Part shown: positions 15,620 to 23,525 of the stretch, one piece after another
Layout of the letters: each line of letters starts with the position of its first letter
Position numbering within the stretch: the first letter of the stretch is position 1
Source of the DNA: an uncultured Chloroflexota bacterium
Lineage (GTDB): Bacteria > Chloroflexota > Chloroflexia > Thermomicrobiales > UBA6265
Length of the DNA stretch: 49,469 bases
Direction of reading: 5' to 3'
NCBI GenBank assembly: GCA_937870845.1
Contig: CALMZR010000408.1
Span: 1 to 49,469 of the forward strand
Program-made: the position numbers and the translations under genes
Notes under the pieces: generated by a model
Databases searched by the model: none
Told to the model about the DNA's origin: nothing
The model's input: the letters and a program-made list of their open reading frames with translations, nothing else

Positions 15620-18600
15620 ATGACCGGAACCCGTGCCCCCGCCTTCTTCGCCGCCTTCCTTCTCTGCGTGACGCTGGCGATCCCCTGGCCGGCGCTCGTC
15701 GCCCCAGCCGTGGCGCAGGAGGCGACGCCGGTCGCGGGTGACGTTGGCGGAGGCAAGGTGCTCCTCTTCGCCGCGCCGGGCCTGCGCCCCGATCTGGTGG
15801 AGGCGTTCGTCGCCGAGGGCGCGCTGCCGGCGATCGCGGACATGATGGAGACGGGCGCGACCGCCGAGGGGGGATTGCTCGATCCCTTCCCGGCGACGAC
15901 GGGGACGAGCCTGCCGACGCTGCTGACCGGAACGTGGCCGGCCGAGCACGGCATCGTCGGGGACCGGTTTTACCGCACCGGGGCGCCCGACTTCGCGGAC
16001 GTCGCGATCTGGGATGACGCCGGGTTGATCCAGGCCGACACGCTGCCGCAAGCCGCCGAGCGGGCCGGCAAAACGGTCGTCGCCGTGGGGTGGGGCGGTG
16101 TCGCCGGGCTCGATCCAGGGTTGGCGGGGCCGGTGATTGGGGGCGCCGAGGCGCTGTCGCAGGCCGGCGTTGTGGCGAACTACGACGTGGTGGAGCAGAC
16201 CGCCGTGGCGGAGAGCCTCGGCGTCGGCTACGACCGCGTCGAGCTGCGCCCGGCCGAGGGATGGACCGAGGCGCCGGAGTCGTTCAGCCCGGCGCAGGAA
16301 ACCGATGTAACCGTCCGCTCTCTCGACGCGGCGGGCGTCAATCCGGACCGGGAATTCGGCATCTACATCTACGACTCGACCGACGACGCGACCGAGAACT
16401 ACGACCGGGTGCTGGTGGCGCCGGAGAAAGATGCGTCCGCCTCCGTTGCCGACCTTGGCTCCGGCGCCTGGGCCAGCGTCGCCGTGCCGCTGGCGGGCGA
16501 GCAGGAGGGGATGGCGGCCGGGTTCTGGCTGAAGACGATCGACCTTGCGCCGGACCTCAGCCGCTTCCGGCTGTACTACACGCCAGTCAGCCGCCTGGAT
16601 GCGTCTTGGGAGGGCTGCGCGGAGCTGCCGGAGTGCGAGGAGCCGGGCGGATTCGCCGAGGCGCTCAATCTCGCTGTTGACGCGCCGGTCGGCGTGGATT
16701 CCGCCCCGTTGCAAGCGGGCGTCATCGACGAGGCGACCTTCGTGGCGCAGGGGATCACCGCGTCCTGGCAGACGGTCGACGCGCTGCGCTTCGTCGTCGA
16801 AGACCTCGGCGTGCAGCCCGATCTGCTGCTGTTGGGAACGACCTTCCCCGCGGCGGTCTCCGAGCAGTTCCTGGGGCTGCTTGCCGAACGCGGCGAGGAC
16901 GGCGCCGTCGCTACTCCGATCGGGGATGAAGGAGGCGACGAGGTCGTCGGGGTGGATGACGATGCGCAACTGGGTTTCGTCCGCGACGGGTATACGATGG
17001 CCGACGAGATCCTCGCCGTCGGGCGCGATCTGCTCGGCGACGAGGCGACGACGCTGCTGGCCTCGCCGGGAGGCATGGCGCCCTCCTGGCTGGCGGTCGA
17101 CGCCGGTCGGGTGCTCGTCGACGCCGGGATCGCCGAGGCCGCGCAACCCGCCAACTGCGTGCCCGGGCCGGTGAGCGAACCGCCCGGCACGCCCGATCCC
17201 GAGGCGCTGCCGGTTGGGCCCGCCGTGAAAGCCTGCTGGTCGGGCGGCACGGCGCATCTGTACGTCAACGTCGATGGCCGGGAGGCGGCGGGCTCCGTCG
17301 CCGAAGACGCCTTCGAGCCGACCCGTGAAGGGATCATCGCCGCCTTCGAGAGTGTCACCGACGACGGGACGCCCGTCGTCGCCGCGGTGTTCCGCAAAGA
17401 GGATCTGCGCGACGTGGGCGGGGCTGACGCGCTCCATCCCAGCCGCACGGGCGACATCGTCGTCACGCTGGCTGCGCCGTACCGCTTCGGCGATTCCGTC
17501 ACCGACAGCGTGATCGGCAAGGCGGCGCCCCTCGCCGCGGGCGGCTACCTCCCGGACGAAGGATCTGCCGGCCTCTTCCTCGCCGCCGGCCCCGCGATCG
17601 CATCAGGAGCGAGCGCCACGGTGCGCGCCATCGACGTGGCGCCGACCGCCGCGTTCCTGCTGGGTGGGCCGGGGCCGTACAACGCCAGCGGCAGCATCCT
17701 CTACGACGTGCTGGCGAACGGCGAGGCGCTGCTCGAGGTCACCCTGCTCGACATCAGCGATTTCCACGGGCAGCTCCCGCCGCTGAGCGCCTCCGCCGAC
17801 AGTTTCGCGGAGGAGGGCGCGGCCGGCGATTCGTACGACGTGGGTGGGGTCGCTTTCCTGGCATCCTGGTTCGACCGATACCGGACGGAGGCGCCGAGCG
17901 AGGTGATCCTGGTGACGGCGGGCGATGCCGTGGGCGCCACGCCGCCGATCTCCTCGGTCTTCGCCGATTTGCCGACCATCGAGGTGATGAACGCGCTCGG
18001 GTTCACCGCCGATGCGCTGGGCAACCACAACTTCGACGCCGGGGCCGAGAACATGCTTCAAAACCTGGCCCCGGCCGCCGAGTTCCCGTACCTCTCCGTC
18101 AACCTCGTGCCGGCGTGGGCCGACGCCACGCCCGAACCGGGCGATCAGGGGTTCCTGCCCTCGCTGCTGCTCGACCTCAACGGCGTCAGCGTCGGACTGA
18201 TCGGGTTTTCCAACCCGGATATCCCGGATCTCACGCGACCCGGCTCGCTCGGGCCGTATCGGGTCATCGAACCCGTCGCGCCGATCAACGAGGAGGCCGC
18301 CTCGCTGCGCGAGCAGGGCGCCGAGGTCGTCATCGCCATGGGGCACATGGGCGCGCTCGGCGGCACGCTGACCGAGCCGACGGGGCCGGTGGTGGCTGTG
18401 GCCGAGCAGCTCGAAGGCGTCGATCTGGTCGTCGGCGACCACACCGACGTCCAGGTCTCGGCCGTGCTGCCGAACGGCGTGATGGTGGTCGAGAACCGTT
18501 CCAAGGGGGTGATGTTCACCCGCGTCCGGCTCGTCGTCGACATCGAGGCGGGGGAGCTGGTCTACCGCACGGCGGACCACCATCGGCCCTGGAACATCGG

Positions 18601-19372
18601 CGTGACCCCGGACGCCGAGATTGCCGGGAGGCTCGATGCCCTGGAGGTCGAGCTGGCCCCGATCTTCGGCGAGGTGATCGGATCGGCGACGCGTCCGATC
18701 CCGCGCTCCGACTCCTGCGGGGGCGAGACGGGGCGGCTGTGCGAATCGCTGATCGGCAACGTGGTCGCCGACGCGCTGCGCACGACCTACGGCGTCGACT
18801 TCGCCGTCACCAACTCGGGCGGCATCCGCGCCGACCTGACCTGCCCGCCGGACGGGGCGGAGTTTTGCCCGGACGACGCCGGGCCAAACGTGATCACCGA
18901 GGGGCAGGTGCTGACGGTGCTGCCGTTCGGCAACGTGGCTGTAACGCTGCAGCTCAGCGGCGCGGAGCTGAAGGAGATGCTGGAAGTCGGCGTGGGTTCC
19001 ATGCCGGAAGCGGACGGGGCCTTCCCGCAGGTCTCCGGGCTCTGCTTCACCTACGACATCGAGGCGGAACCTGGCAGCCGGGTGACCAGCGCGGTGCGGC
19101 AGGCAACAGATGGATCCTGCACCGGCGAGGCGATCGACTTCACGGATGCCACGACCTACACCCTGGCCACCAACGACTTCACCGCCTCCGGCGGCGACGG
19201 CTATCCGGAGCTGCTTTCCCGCGCCGACTCGCGCGAAATCCTGGCCGATGTCGTTTCGGCGTACGTGGCCGGGGAGTCGCCGCTGGCCCTGCCGGGCGAG
19301 CCGATCGATCCGCAAATCGAGGGGAGGATCGTTTGTGAAGGGGAGGGGTGCCCTGTCCCGGTGGGCGGGTGA
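15620..19372 (+). CDS. Secreted fusion: alkaline-phosphatase-superfamily pseudoenzyme domain plus UshA-type 5'-nucleotidase
   Basis: 1250 aa from ATG 15620, with a leader (FFAAFLLCVTLAIPWPALVA) and a VAQ-EATP cleavage site. Residues ~45-700 match the type I phosphodiesterase/NPP group: the nucleophile Thr motif TTGTSLPTLLTGTWPAEHG (~92) is present, but the usual first Asp (AAPGLRPD here), the SDHG Asp-His (SPGG here) and the D-x3-D-x3-H site (LLLLGTTFPAAV) are missing. Residues ~705-1240 are an UshA-like metallophosphatase with ligands intact: SDFHG, TAGDAVG, GNHNFD, MGHMGA, GDHTD; the C-terminal substrate domain has NSGGIRAD and FTASGGDGYPEL. So it is a cell-surface nucleotide scavenger joined to a likely binding domain. 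Confidence 0.85.
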   Translation: MTGTRAPAFFAAFLLCVTLAIPWPALVAPAVAQEATPVAGDVGGGKVLLFAAPGLRPDLVEAFVAEGALPAIADMMETGATAEGGLLDPFPATTGTSLPTLLTGTWPAEHGIVGDRFYRTGAPDFADVAIWDDAGLIQADTLPQAAERAGKTVVAVGWGGVAGLDPGLAGPVIGGAEALSQAGVVANYDVVEQTAVAESLGVGYDRVELRPAEGWTEAPESFSPAQETDVTVRSLDAAGVNPDREFGIYIYDSTDDATENYDRVLVAPEKDASASVADLGSGAWASVAVPLAGEQEGMAAGFWLKTIDLAPDLSRFRLYYTPVSRLDASWEGCAELPECEEPGGFAEALNLAVDAPVGVDSAPLQAGVIDEATFVAQGITASWQTVDALRFVVEDLGVQPDLLLLGTTFPAAVSEQFLGLLAERGEDGAVATPIGDEGGDEVVGVDDDAQLGFVRDGYTMADEILAVGRDLLGDEATTLLASPGGMAPSWLAVDAGRVLVDAGIAEAAQPANCVPGPVSEPPGTPDPEALPVGPAVKACWSGGTAHLYVNVDGREAAGSVAEDAFEPTREGIIAAFESVTDDGTPVVAAVFRKEDLRDVGGADALHPSRTGDIVVTLAAPYRFGDSVTDSVIGKAAPLAAGGYLPDEGSAGLFLAAGPAIASGASATVRAIDVAPTAAFLLGGPGPYNASGSILYDVLANGEALLEVTLLDISDFHGQLPPLSASADSFAEEGAAGDSYDVGGVAFLASWFDRYRTEAPSEVILVTAGDAVGATPPISSVFADLPTIEVMNALGFTADALGNHNFDAGAENMLQNLAPAAEFPYLSVNLVPAWADATPEPGDQGFLPSLLLDLNGVSVGLIGFSNPDIPDLTRPGSLGPYRVIEPVAPINEEAASLREQGAEVVIAMGHMGALGGTLTEPTGPVVAVAEQLEGVDLVVGDHTDVQVSAVLPNGVMVVENRSKGVMFTRVRLVVDIEAGELVYRTADHHRPWNIGVTPDAEIAGRLDALEVELAPIFGEVIGSATRPIPRSDSCGGETGRLCESLIGNVVADALRTTYGVDFAVTNSGGIRADLTCPPDGAEFCPDDAGPNVITEGQVLTVLPFGNVAVTLQLSGAELKEMLEVGVGSMPEADGAFPQVSGLCFTYDIEAEPGSRVTSAVRQATDGSCTGEAIDFTDATTYTLATNDFTASGGDGYPELLSRADSREILADVVSAYVAGESPLALPGEPIDPQIEGRIVCEGEGCPVPVGG

Positions 19373-19428
19373 CCAGAGGCGAGTTGGTGACGATTGCAAC
19401 CGGCCTGTAGGGGCGAGGCCGGGTGTTG

Positions 19429-19941
19429 CTACGTCCGGCCCAGCCGCCGTTCCACGGCGCGTAGAAGCATCAGCAGCGCGGCGTTGGTGGCCGCGTCGGT
19501 GACGGTTTTGCGGCCGCCGGGGAAATGGAACTCGTCGACGGCGACGCCGTCCGGCCCGGCGAGGGCGATGTAGACGAGGCCGACAGACTTGCGCGCGGTG
19601 GCCCCGCCGGGGCCGGCGATACCGGTGGTGGAGACGGCGAGATCGGCGGCGAAGGCGCGGCGGGCGCCTTCCGCCATCTCGCGGGCGCACTCGGCGCTGA
19701 CGGCGCCACGGGTTCCCAGGGTCTCCTGCGACACGCCGAGCAGCGAAGCCTTGGCGTCGTTGGAGTAGGCGACGATGCCGCCCAGGACGTACTCGGAAGA
19801 ACCGGCGAGGCTGGTCAGACGCGCCGCCACATTGCCGCCGGTGCATGACTCCGCCGTGGCCAGGGTGATCGCGTTCCGCTCGCCGTTCCCCGTGGCGAGC
19901 GTCTGGTTGATGCGGTGCTCGATGCTGGTCGCTTCCCCCAT
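19429..19941 (-). CDS. pncC: CinA-family nicotinamide-nucleotide amidohydrolase
   Basis: A 170-aa stand-alone CinA C-terminal domain (PncC/YgaD type) that deamidates nicotinamide mononucleotide to NaMN for NAD recycling in the cytosol. It shows LATAESCTGGNVAARLT (catalytic Ser/Thr cluster), GSSEYVLGGIVAYSNDAKAS, LLGVSQETLGTRGAVSAECA and VSTTGIAGPGGATARKSVGL. The molybdopterin-like N-terminal domain of full CinA is absent, so length is normal for PncC. ATG 19941 has AGGA upstream. It is alone in direction with the tup genes but separated from them by 60 bp. Confidence 0.9.
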   Translation of the reverse strand: MGEATSIEHRINQTLATGNGERNAITLATAESCTGGNVAARLTSLAGSSEYVLGGIVAYSNDAKASLLGVSQETLGTRGAVSAECAREMAEGARRAFAADLAVSTTGIAGPGGATARKSVGLVYIALAGPDGVAVDEFHFPGGRKTVTDAATNAALLMLLRAVERRLGRT

Positions 19942-20001
19942 GATCCTGCTCCAGATAGACCAATCGCGCCGATGAAGGAAAGGATACGGGACGGATCGCG
20001 G

Positions 20002-21099
20002 TCAGCAATCTTCGGCGATGAGATGGGCGGCGGTGAAATCAAACGCAATGACGACGCGGTCTCCGGCGGACCAGGCCGCGGACGCGGAGCCCCACGGCGC
20101 CAGCGCGACCACCGGAGCCGGCGTTGCCACGACGACTCGCGCCCCGGAGGCGAAGGGCCGGACCTCCCGCACCACGCCCGGCAGGCAGTTCGTCGCGGGC
20201 GGACAGCGCTCATCCGTGTTCAGCACGCGGACGGCCCCGGCGGGAAGCGTCAAGGTCACGATCTGCCCGGCGAACAGGCGGCCCGACCGGTTCGCCGCCA
20301 GTAAGGAAGGTCCGGTGGGGAGGATGGCGACGCGGGCCGTGTCGCCTTCGACGTGCGTCACCTCCACGGACACGATCGTCTCCACGCCGAGCAACTCCGC
20401 CGCCCGGCGCGACGGGGGCCGGGCGATCAGGTCCGGCGCCGACCCGTCGGCCACGATCTTGCCAGCGTCCATGACCGCGAGGCGCTCGGCGAAGGCAGCC
20501 GCTTCGTCCAGGTCGTGCGTGATCAGGACGGCCGCCGTGCCGGTTTCCCGGAGTTGCTCGCGTAGCATCGGCAGCAGCGAGGCGCGGGTCGGTGCATCGA
20601 GGACGCTGAAGGGCTCGTCGAGGAGGAGGAGGGCGGGCTCGGCGGCGAAGGCCCGCGCCAGCGCCACCCGGCTCGCCTCGCCGCCGGAGAGACTTCTGGC
20701 CCTGCGCCCTGTCAGATGGCCGACGCCGAAACGCTCGAGCCAGGCGCTGGCGCGGCCCTCCGCCTCCGTGCGGGGGATCCCCTGAAAGCGGAGCGCCGCG
20801 GCCGCGTTGGCCAGCGCCCCGATGTCGAACAGCAGCGGATCCTGGAAGACGACGGAGAGCGCCCGGCGCAGCGCGGCGCTGTTGGCGGGAGTGGCGCGCG
20901 TGCCGAGGATCGTCACCGCTCCCCCGTCAGGCCGGCGGAGCAGCGCCGCGACGTGGAGGAGGGTCGTCTTGCCCGCGCCGTTCGGTCCGATCACGGCCAC
21001 GATTTCGCCGGGTGCGACCCGGAAGGACGCCACGTCGAGCACCGTCCGGGCGCCGGCGCGAACCACGACGTAGTCGAGCTGGAGGACCGGATCGGTCAC
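20002..21099 (-). CDS. tupC: Tungstate/molybdate ABC transporter ATP-binding protein
   Basis: 365-aa ATPase component. Walker A GPNGAGKTTLLHVAALLRR, signature LSGGEASRVALARAFAAEPA, Walker B LLLLDEPFSVLD, switch ITHDLDEA. A C-terminal portion (~240-365) resembles a TOBE-type oxyanion or regulatory domain. Start GTG 21099 overlaps the TupB stop by GTGA, so it is translationally coupled; the much longer open frame is a shadow. It energises tungstate uptake together with the TupB and TupA genes upstream; whether it carries tungstate or molybdate is inferred from TupA and the AOR neighbour. Confidence 0.9.
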   Translation of the reverse strand: MTDPVLQLDYVVVRAGARTVLDVASFRVAPGEIVAVIGPNGAGKTTLLHVAALLRRPDGGAVTILGTRATPANSAALRRALSVVFQDPLLFDIGALANAAAALRFQGIPRTEAEGRASAWLERFGVGHLTGRRARSLSGGEASRVALARAFAAEPALLLLDEPFSVLDAPTRASLLPMLREQLRETGTAAVLITHDLDEAAAFAERLAVMDAGKIVADGSAPDLIARPPSRRAAELLGVETIVSVEVTHVEGDTARVAILPTGPSLLAANRSGRLFAGQIVTLTLPAGAVRVLNTDERCPPATNCLPGVVREVRPFASGARVVVATPAPVVALAPWGSASAAWSAGDRVVIAFDFTAAHLIAEDC

Positions 21100-21806
21100 C
21101 GGGACGCGAGGTGAGGTCGGGGCTGGCGCTGCAGAAGGGCGAGCGACATCGTCACGAGGTAGGTGAGACCGAGCAGGACGAAGGAGAGGGCGAAGGCGGT
21201 GTCGAAGTGGCCGCGGCTGACCTCCAGCACCGTCGCCGTGGTCAGGACCCGCGTCTCGCCCTTGATGTTGCCGCCGACCATCATCGCCGCGCCGACCTCG
21301 GAGATGACGGCGCCGAACCCGGCCACGACCGCGGCAATGAGTGGGAACCGTGCCTCGCGCAGCAGCCACCAGACCGTTTGAGCCCGCCCCGCGCCGAGGG
21401 CCAGGAGCTGCATTCGGTAGCGCGGGTCGAGGGCGCTGACGGAGGCCAGCGTCAACCCGGCCACGATCGGCGTGGCGATGAGCGCCTGGGCGATCGCCAT
21501 CGCGGCCGGCGTGTAAAGCAGCCCCGCGGCGCCGAACGGGCCGTTGCGCCACAGCAGGACGCTGACCAACAGACCGGCGACGATCGGCGGCAGCCCCATC
21601 CCCGCGTACAGCGCGCCGACCGCGAACGAGCGGCCGGGAAAGCGGGCCAGCGCCAGCCCGGCCCCGACCGGGATGCCGAGCAGCAGCGCGACCGCCGTAG
21701 CGAAGAGCGAGACGCGCAGGGAGAGGAAGACGATCTCCCAGACCTCGGCATTGCCGCCGATCAGGAGCTGGACTGCTTCCATGAAACCGGCGGAGAGGTC
21801 ATTCAT
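21096..21806 (-). CDS. tupB: Tungstate ABC transporter permease
   Basis: 236 aa starting at ATG 21806. Several membrane helices are visible; conserved TupB/ModB-like segments are VWEIVFLSLRVSLFATAVAL, GMGLPPIVAGLLVSVLLWRN, ALGAGRAQTVWWLLREARFP and LIAAVVAGFGAVISEVGAAM with the EAA-loop-like GAGRAQ and the VGGNIKGETRVLTTATVLE end. The VGGNIKG sequence is characteristic of the tungstate (TupB) branch. It forms the inner-membrane channel. The 130 bp between it and TupA carries a short repeat-like stretch (ACAACCGCGTTCC... region). Confidence 0.9.
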   Translation of the reverse strand: MNDLSAGFMEAVQLLIGGNAEVWEIVFLSLRVSLFATAVALLLGIPVGAGLALARFPGRSFAVGALYAGMGLPPIVAGLLVSVLLWRNGPFGAAGLLYTPAAMAIAQALIATPIVAGLTLASVSALDPRYRMQLLALGAGRAQTVWWLLREARFPLIAAVVAGFGAVISEVGAAMMVGGNIKGETRVLTTATVLEVSRGHFDTAFALSFVLLGLTYLVTMSLALLQRQPRPHLASR

Positions 21807-21937
21807 GGGTCGCCCGGTCGCAGGTGCGCCTGCATCGCCCGTGGCTCGCAGGGTTACAACCGCGTTCCTGAACCCACTCTGTCGGCCTACGGCCGTTGGG
21901 TGCAGCAAGCAGCGCCCCTACGACGGAGGTGGCCACT

Positions 21938-22846
21938 TCAGGCCTCGGGGGTGGGCGTGGCGCCGGCCAGAACGCCGCAGCTGTTGTCGGCGCAGGGGGT
22001 GAAGAGCGGCTCGCCGAACTCGTCGACGCCGAAGGCGCCGATGAACTCCTGCGTCTCTGGCAGCAGCAGGAACTCGAGGAAGGCGCGGCCGGCCGCTTCG
22101 TCGATGTCGCGGCCATTTTCGGGATTGACGAGGATGACGTGGTAGACGTTGAGCAGCGACGGGTCGCTTTCCACCAGGACTTCGAGGCCGAGCCGGTCCT
22201 GCAATGACAGGTACGTGCCACGGTCGGTGAGGGTGTAGCCGCCGCGCTCGGCGGCGATGTTGAGGGTGTCGCCCATGCCCGATCCGGACTCGATGTACCA
22301 GTCGCCTGCCGGGGCGATGCCGGCCGCCTCCCAGAGCCGGCGCTCCAGGGCGTGCGTGCCGGAGTCGTCGCCGCGAGAGACGAACGTGGCCTGCGCGTTG
22401 GCGATACGGGTCATGGCGTCATTGGCGTCGGTCGCGTCGGCAATGCCGGCCGGGTCGTCGCCGGGGCCGACGATCACGAAGTCGTTGTACATCACGGTGC
22501 GCCGTTCCGTGCCGAATCCCCCTGCCATGTATTCCTCTTCGGCCGCGGGGGAATGGACGAGGAGCACGTCGGCTTCGCCGCGCTGCCCCATCTCCAGCGC
22601 CGCCCCCGAGCCGACGGCGATCGGTTTCAGGGTGAGGCCGGTCGCCTCGAGGAAGACCGGGGCGAGGGCGTCGAGGAGACCAGTGTCGGCGGTCGAAGTG
22701 GTCGTGGCCAGGATGACGTCGCCGATGACGCCGGGGGTTGCCTCCTGTCCAAGTGCTCCACTTAACGGATGAAGCGCGACGAGCATCAGCAGCAGCGCCG
22801 TCGCCAAACGCCGCGACATCCTGGGTTGTCCGCGTTTCACGTTCAC
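21938..22846 (-). CDS. tupA: Tungstate ABC transporter substrate-binding protein
   Basis: 302 aa from GTG 22846, with GGAGG five bases upstream. An export leader (MSRRLATALLLMLVALHPLS) is followed by a Q-E-A-T-P cleavage region. The tungstate-specific motif LATTTSTADTGLLDALAPVF is near the mature N-terminus, then AVGSGAALEMGQRGEADVLL, VHSPAAEEEYMAGGFGTERR, NDFVIVGPGDDPAG, and SRGDDSGTHALERRLWE. The TTTS motif and SGTH segment bind the oxyanion in TupA. It first captures tungstate outside the membrane, then passes it to TupB/TupC. Between it and the ModE-like gene is a 65-bp gap. Confidence 0.9.
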   Translation of the reverse strand: MNVKRGQPRMSRRLATALLLMLVALHPLSGALGQEATPGVIGDVILATTTSTADTGLLDALAPVFLEATGLTLKPIAVGSGAALEMGQRGEADVLLVHSPAAEEEYMAGGFGTERRTVMYNDFVIVGPGDDPAGIADATDANDAMTRIANAQATFVSRGDDSGTHALERRLWEAAGIAPAGDWYIESGSGMGDTLNIAAERGGYTLTDRGTYLSLQDRLGLEVLVESDPSLLNVYHVILVNPENGRDIDEAAGRAFLEFLLLPETQEFIGAFGVDEFGEPLFTPCADNSCGVLAGATPTPEA

Positions 22847-22911
22847 CGCGACCTCCTCCCGGCCGACCGTTCGGCGCGATGGCGCATAACGATGGCGTGC
22901 GAGAGCATGGC

Positions 22912-23289
22912 TCATTCGCGTCCCCCGAACTCCGCGCTGAAGCGGCGGCTGACGACCTCATGAATGCCGCCGGAGACGCGCCGGAAGCGGCGGCACAGGT
23001 CGCGCGCTTCCGGGGTGAGGCGGCTGCCGCCGCCGTCGGCGCCGCCGCTCTCGCTCTCCAGCAGGCGAAACCCGACTTCGCTCTCGGTCGCCTTCACCCG
23101 CTCCCAGGCGGTGCGATACGGTACATCGAGGGCCTCAGCGGCGCGGCTGAGCGAGCCGTGGGCGTCGATCGCTTCCAACAACTCGACCCGCCACTCGGAG
23201 AGGACGACGTCGCCATCCCGCTCGATCCAGATCTTGGACCGAACGGCAAGGGGCTCGTTCGCGGCGTCTCGTTCGGAGCCGTCGTGCAT
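22912..23289 (-). CDS. ModE-type winged-helix regulator, N-terminal domain only
   Basis: 125 aa. The helix-turn-helix region is LLEAIDAHGSLSRAAEALDV then PYRTAWERVKATESEVGFRL, and LLESESGGADGGGSRLTPEA is the wing; this is the LysR/ModE N-terminal DNA-binding fold. The TOBE/molbindin domains of full ModE (which sense molybdate) are missing. It is first in the tupA-B-C operon and would respond to Mo/W availability by an unknown sensing route; the TOBE-like end of TupC could contribute. The AOR gene is divergent 236 bp away and could be a target, too. Confidence 0.8.
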   Translation of the reverse strand: MHDGSERDAANEPLAVRSKIWIERDGDVVLSEWRVELLEAIDAHGSLSRAAEALDVPYRTAWERVKATESEVGFRLLESESGGADGGGSRLTPEARDLCRRFRRVSGGIHEVVSRRFSAEFGGRE

Positions 23290-23433
23290 AACGGTTACCC
23301 ACGCTTCTCCGGGCGTGCTTCTCGAAAAGGGACGGTATCACACCGGATTCGCGCTCACAAGCGCCTGCGACGCGCCGAACCGCTCTTGACCGTTTGGCAG
23401 GACCCGGCCACGATGCGGCCACCGAACAACGCA

Positions 23434-23514
23434 GGGTGTCGGGTGTCGGGTGTCGGGTGACAGGGGACTGCGACCCCGACGCCTTGTCAGTCCGACACCC
23501 GACACCCGACACCC
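23434..23514. repeat. Perfect 23-bp inverted repeat of an octamer array upstream of the AOR gene
   Basis: 23434-23456 contains about three copies of GTGTCGGG, and 23492-23514 is its exact reverse complement, separated by 35 bases. The right arm ends only a few bases before the GGGAGGGAACG ribosome site of the AOR gene (ATG 23526), so a hairpin could cover or free the site. A transcript attenuator or a repeat element that inserted here are equal options. Confidence 0.7.
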
Positions 23515-23525
23515 GGGAGGGAACG

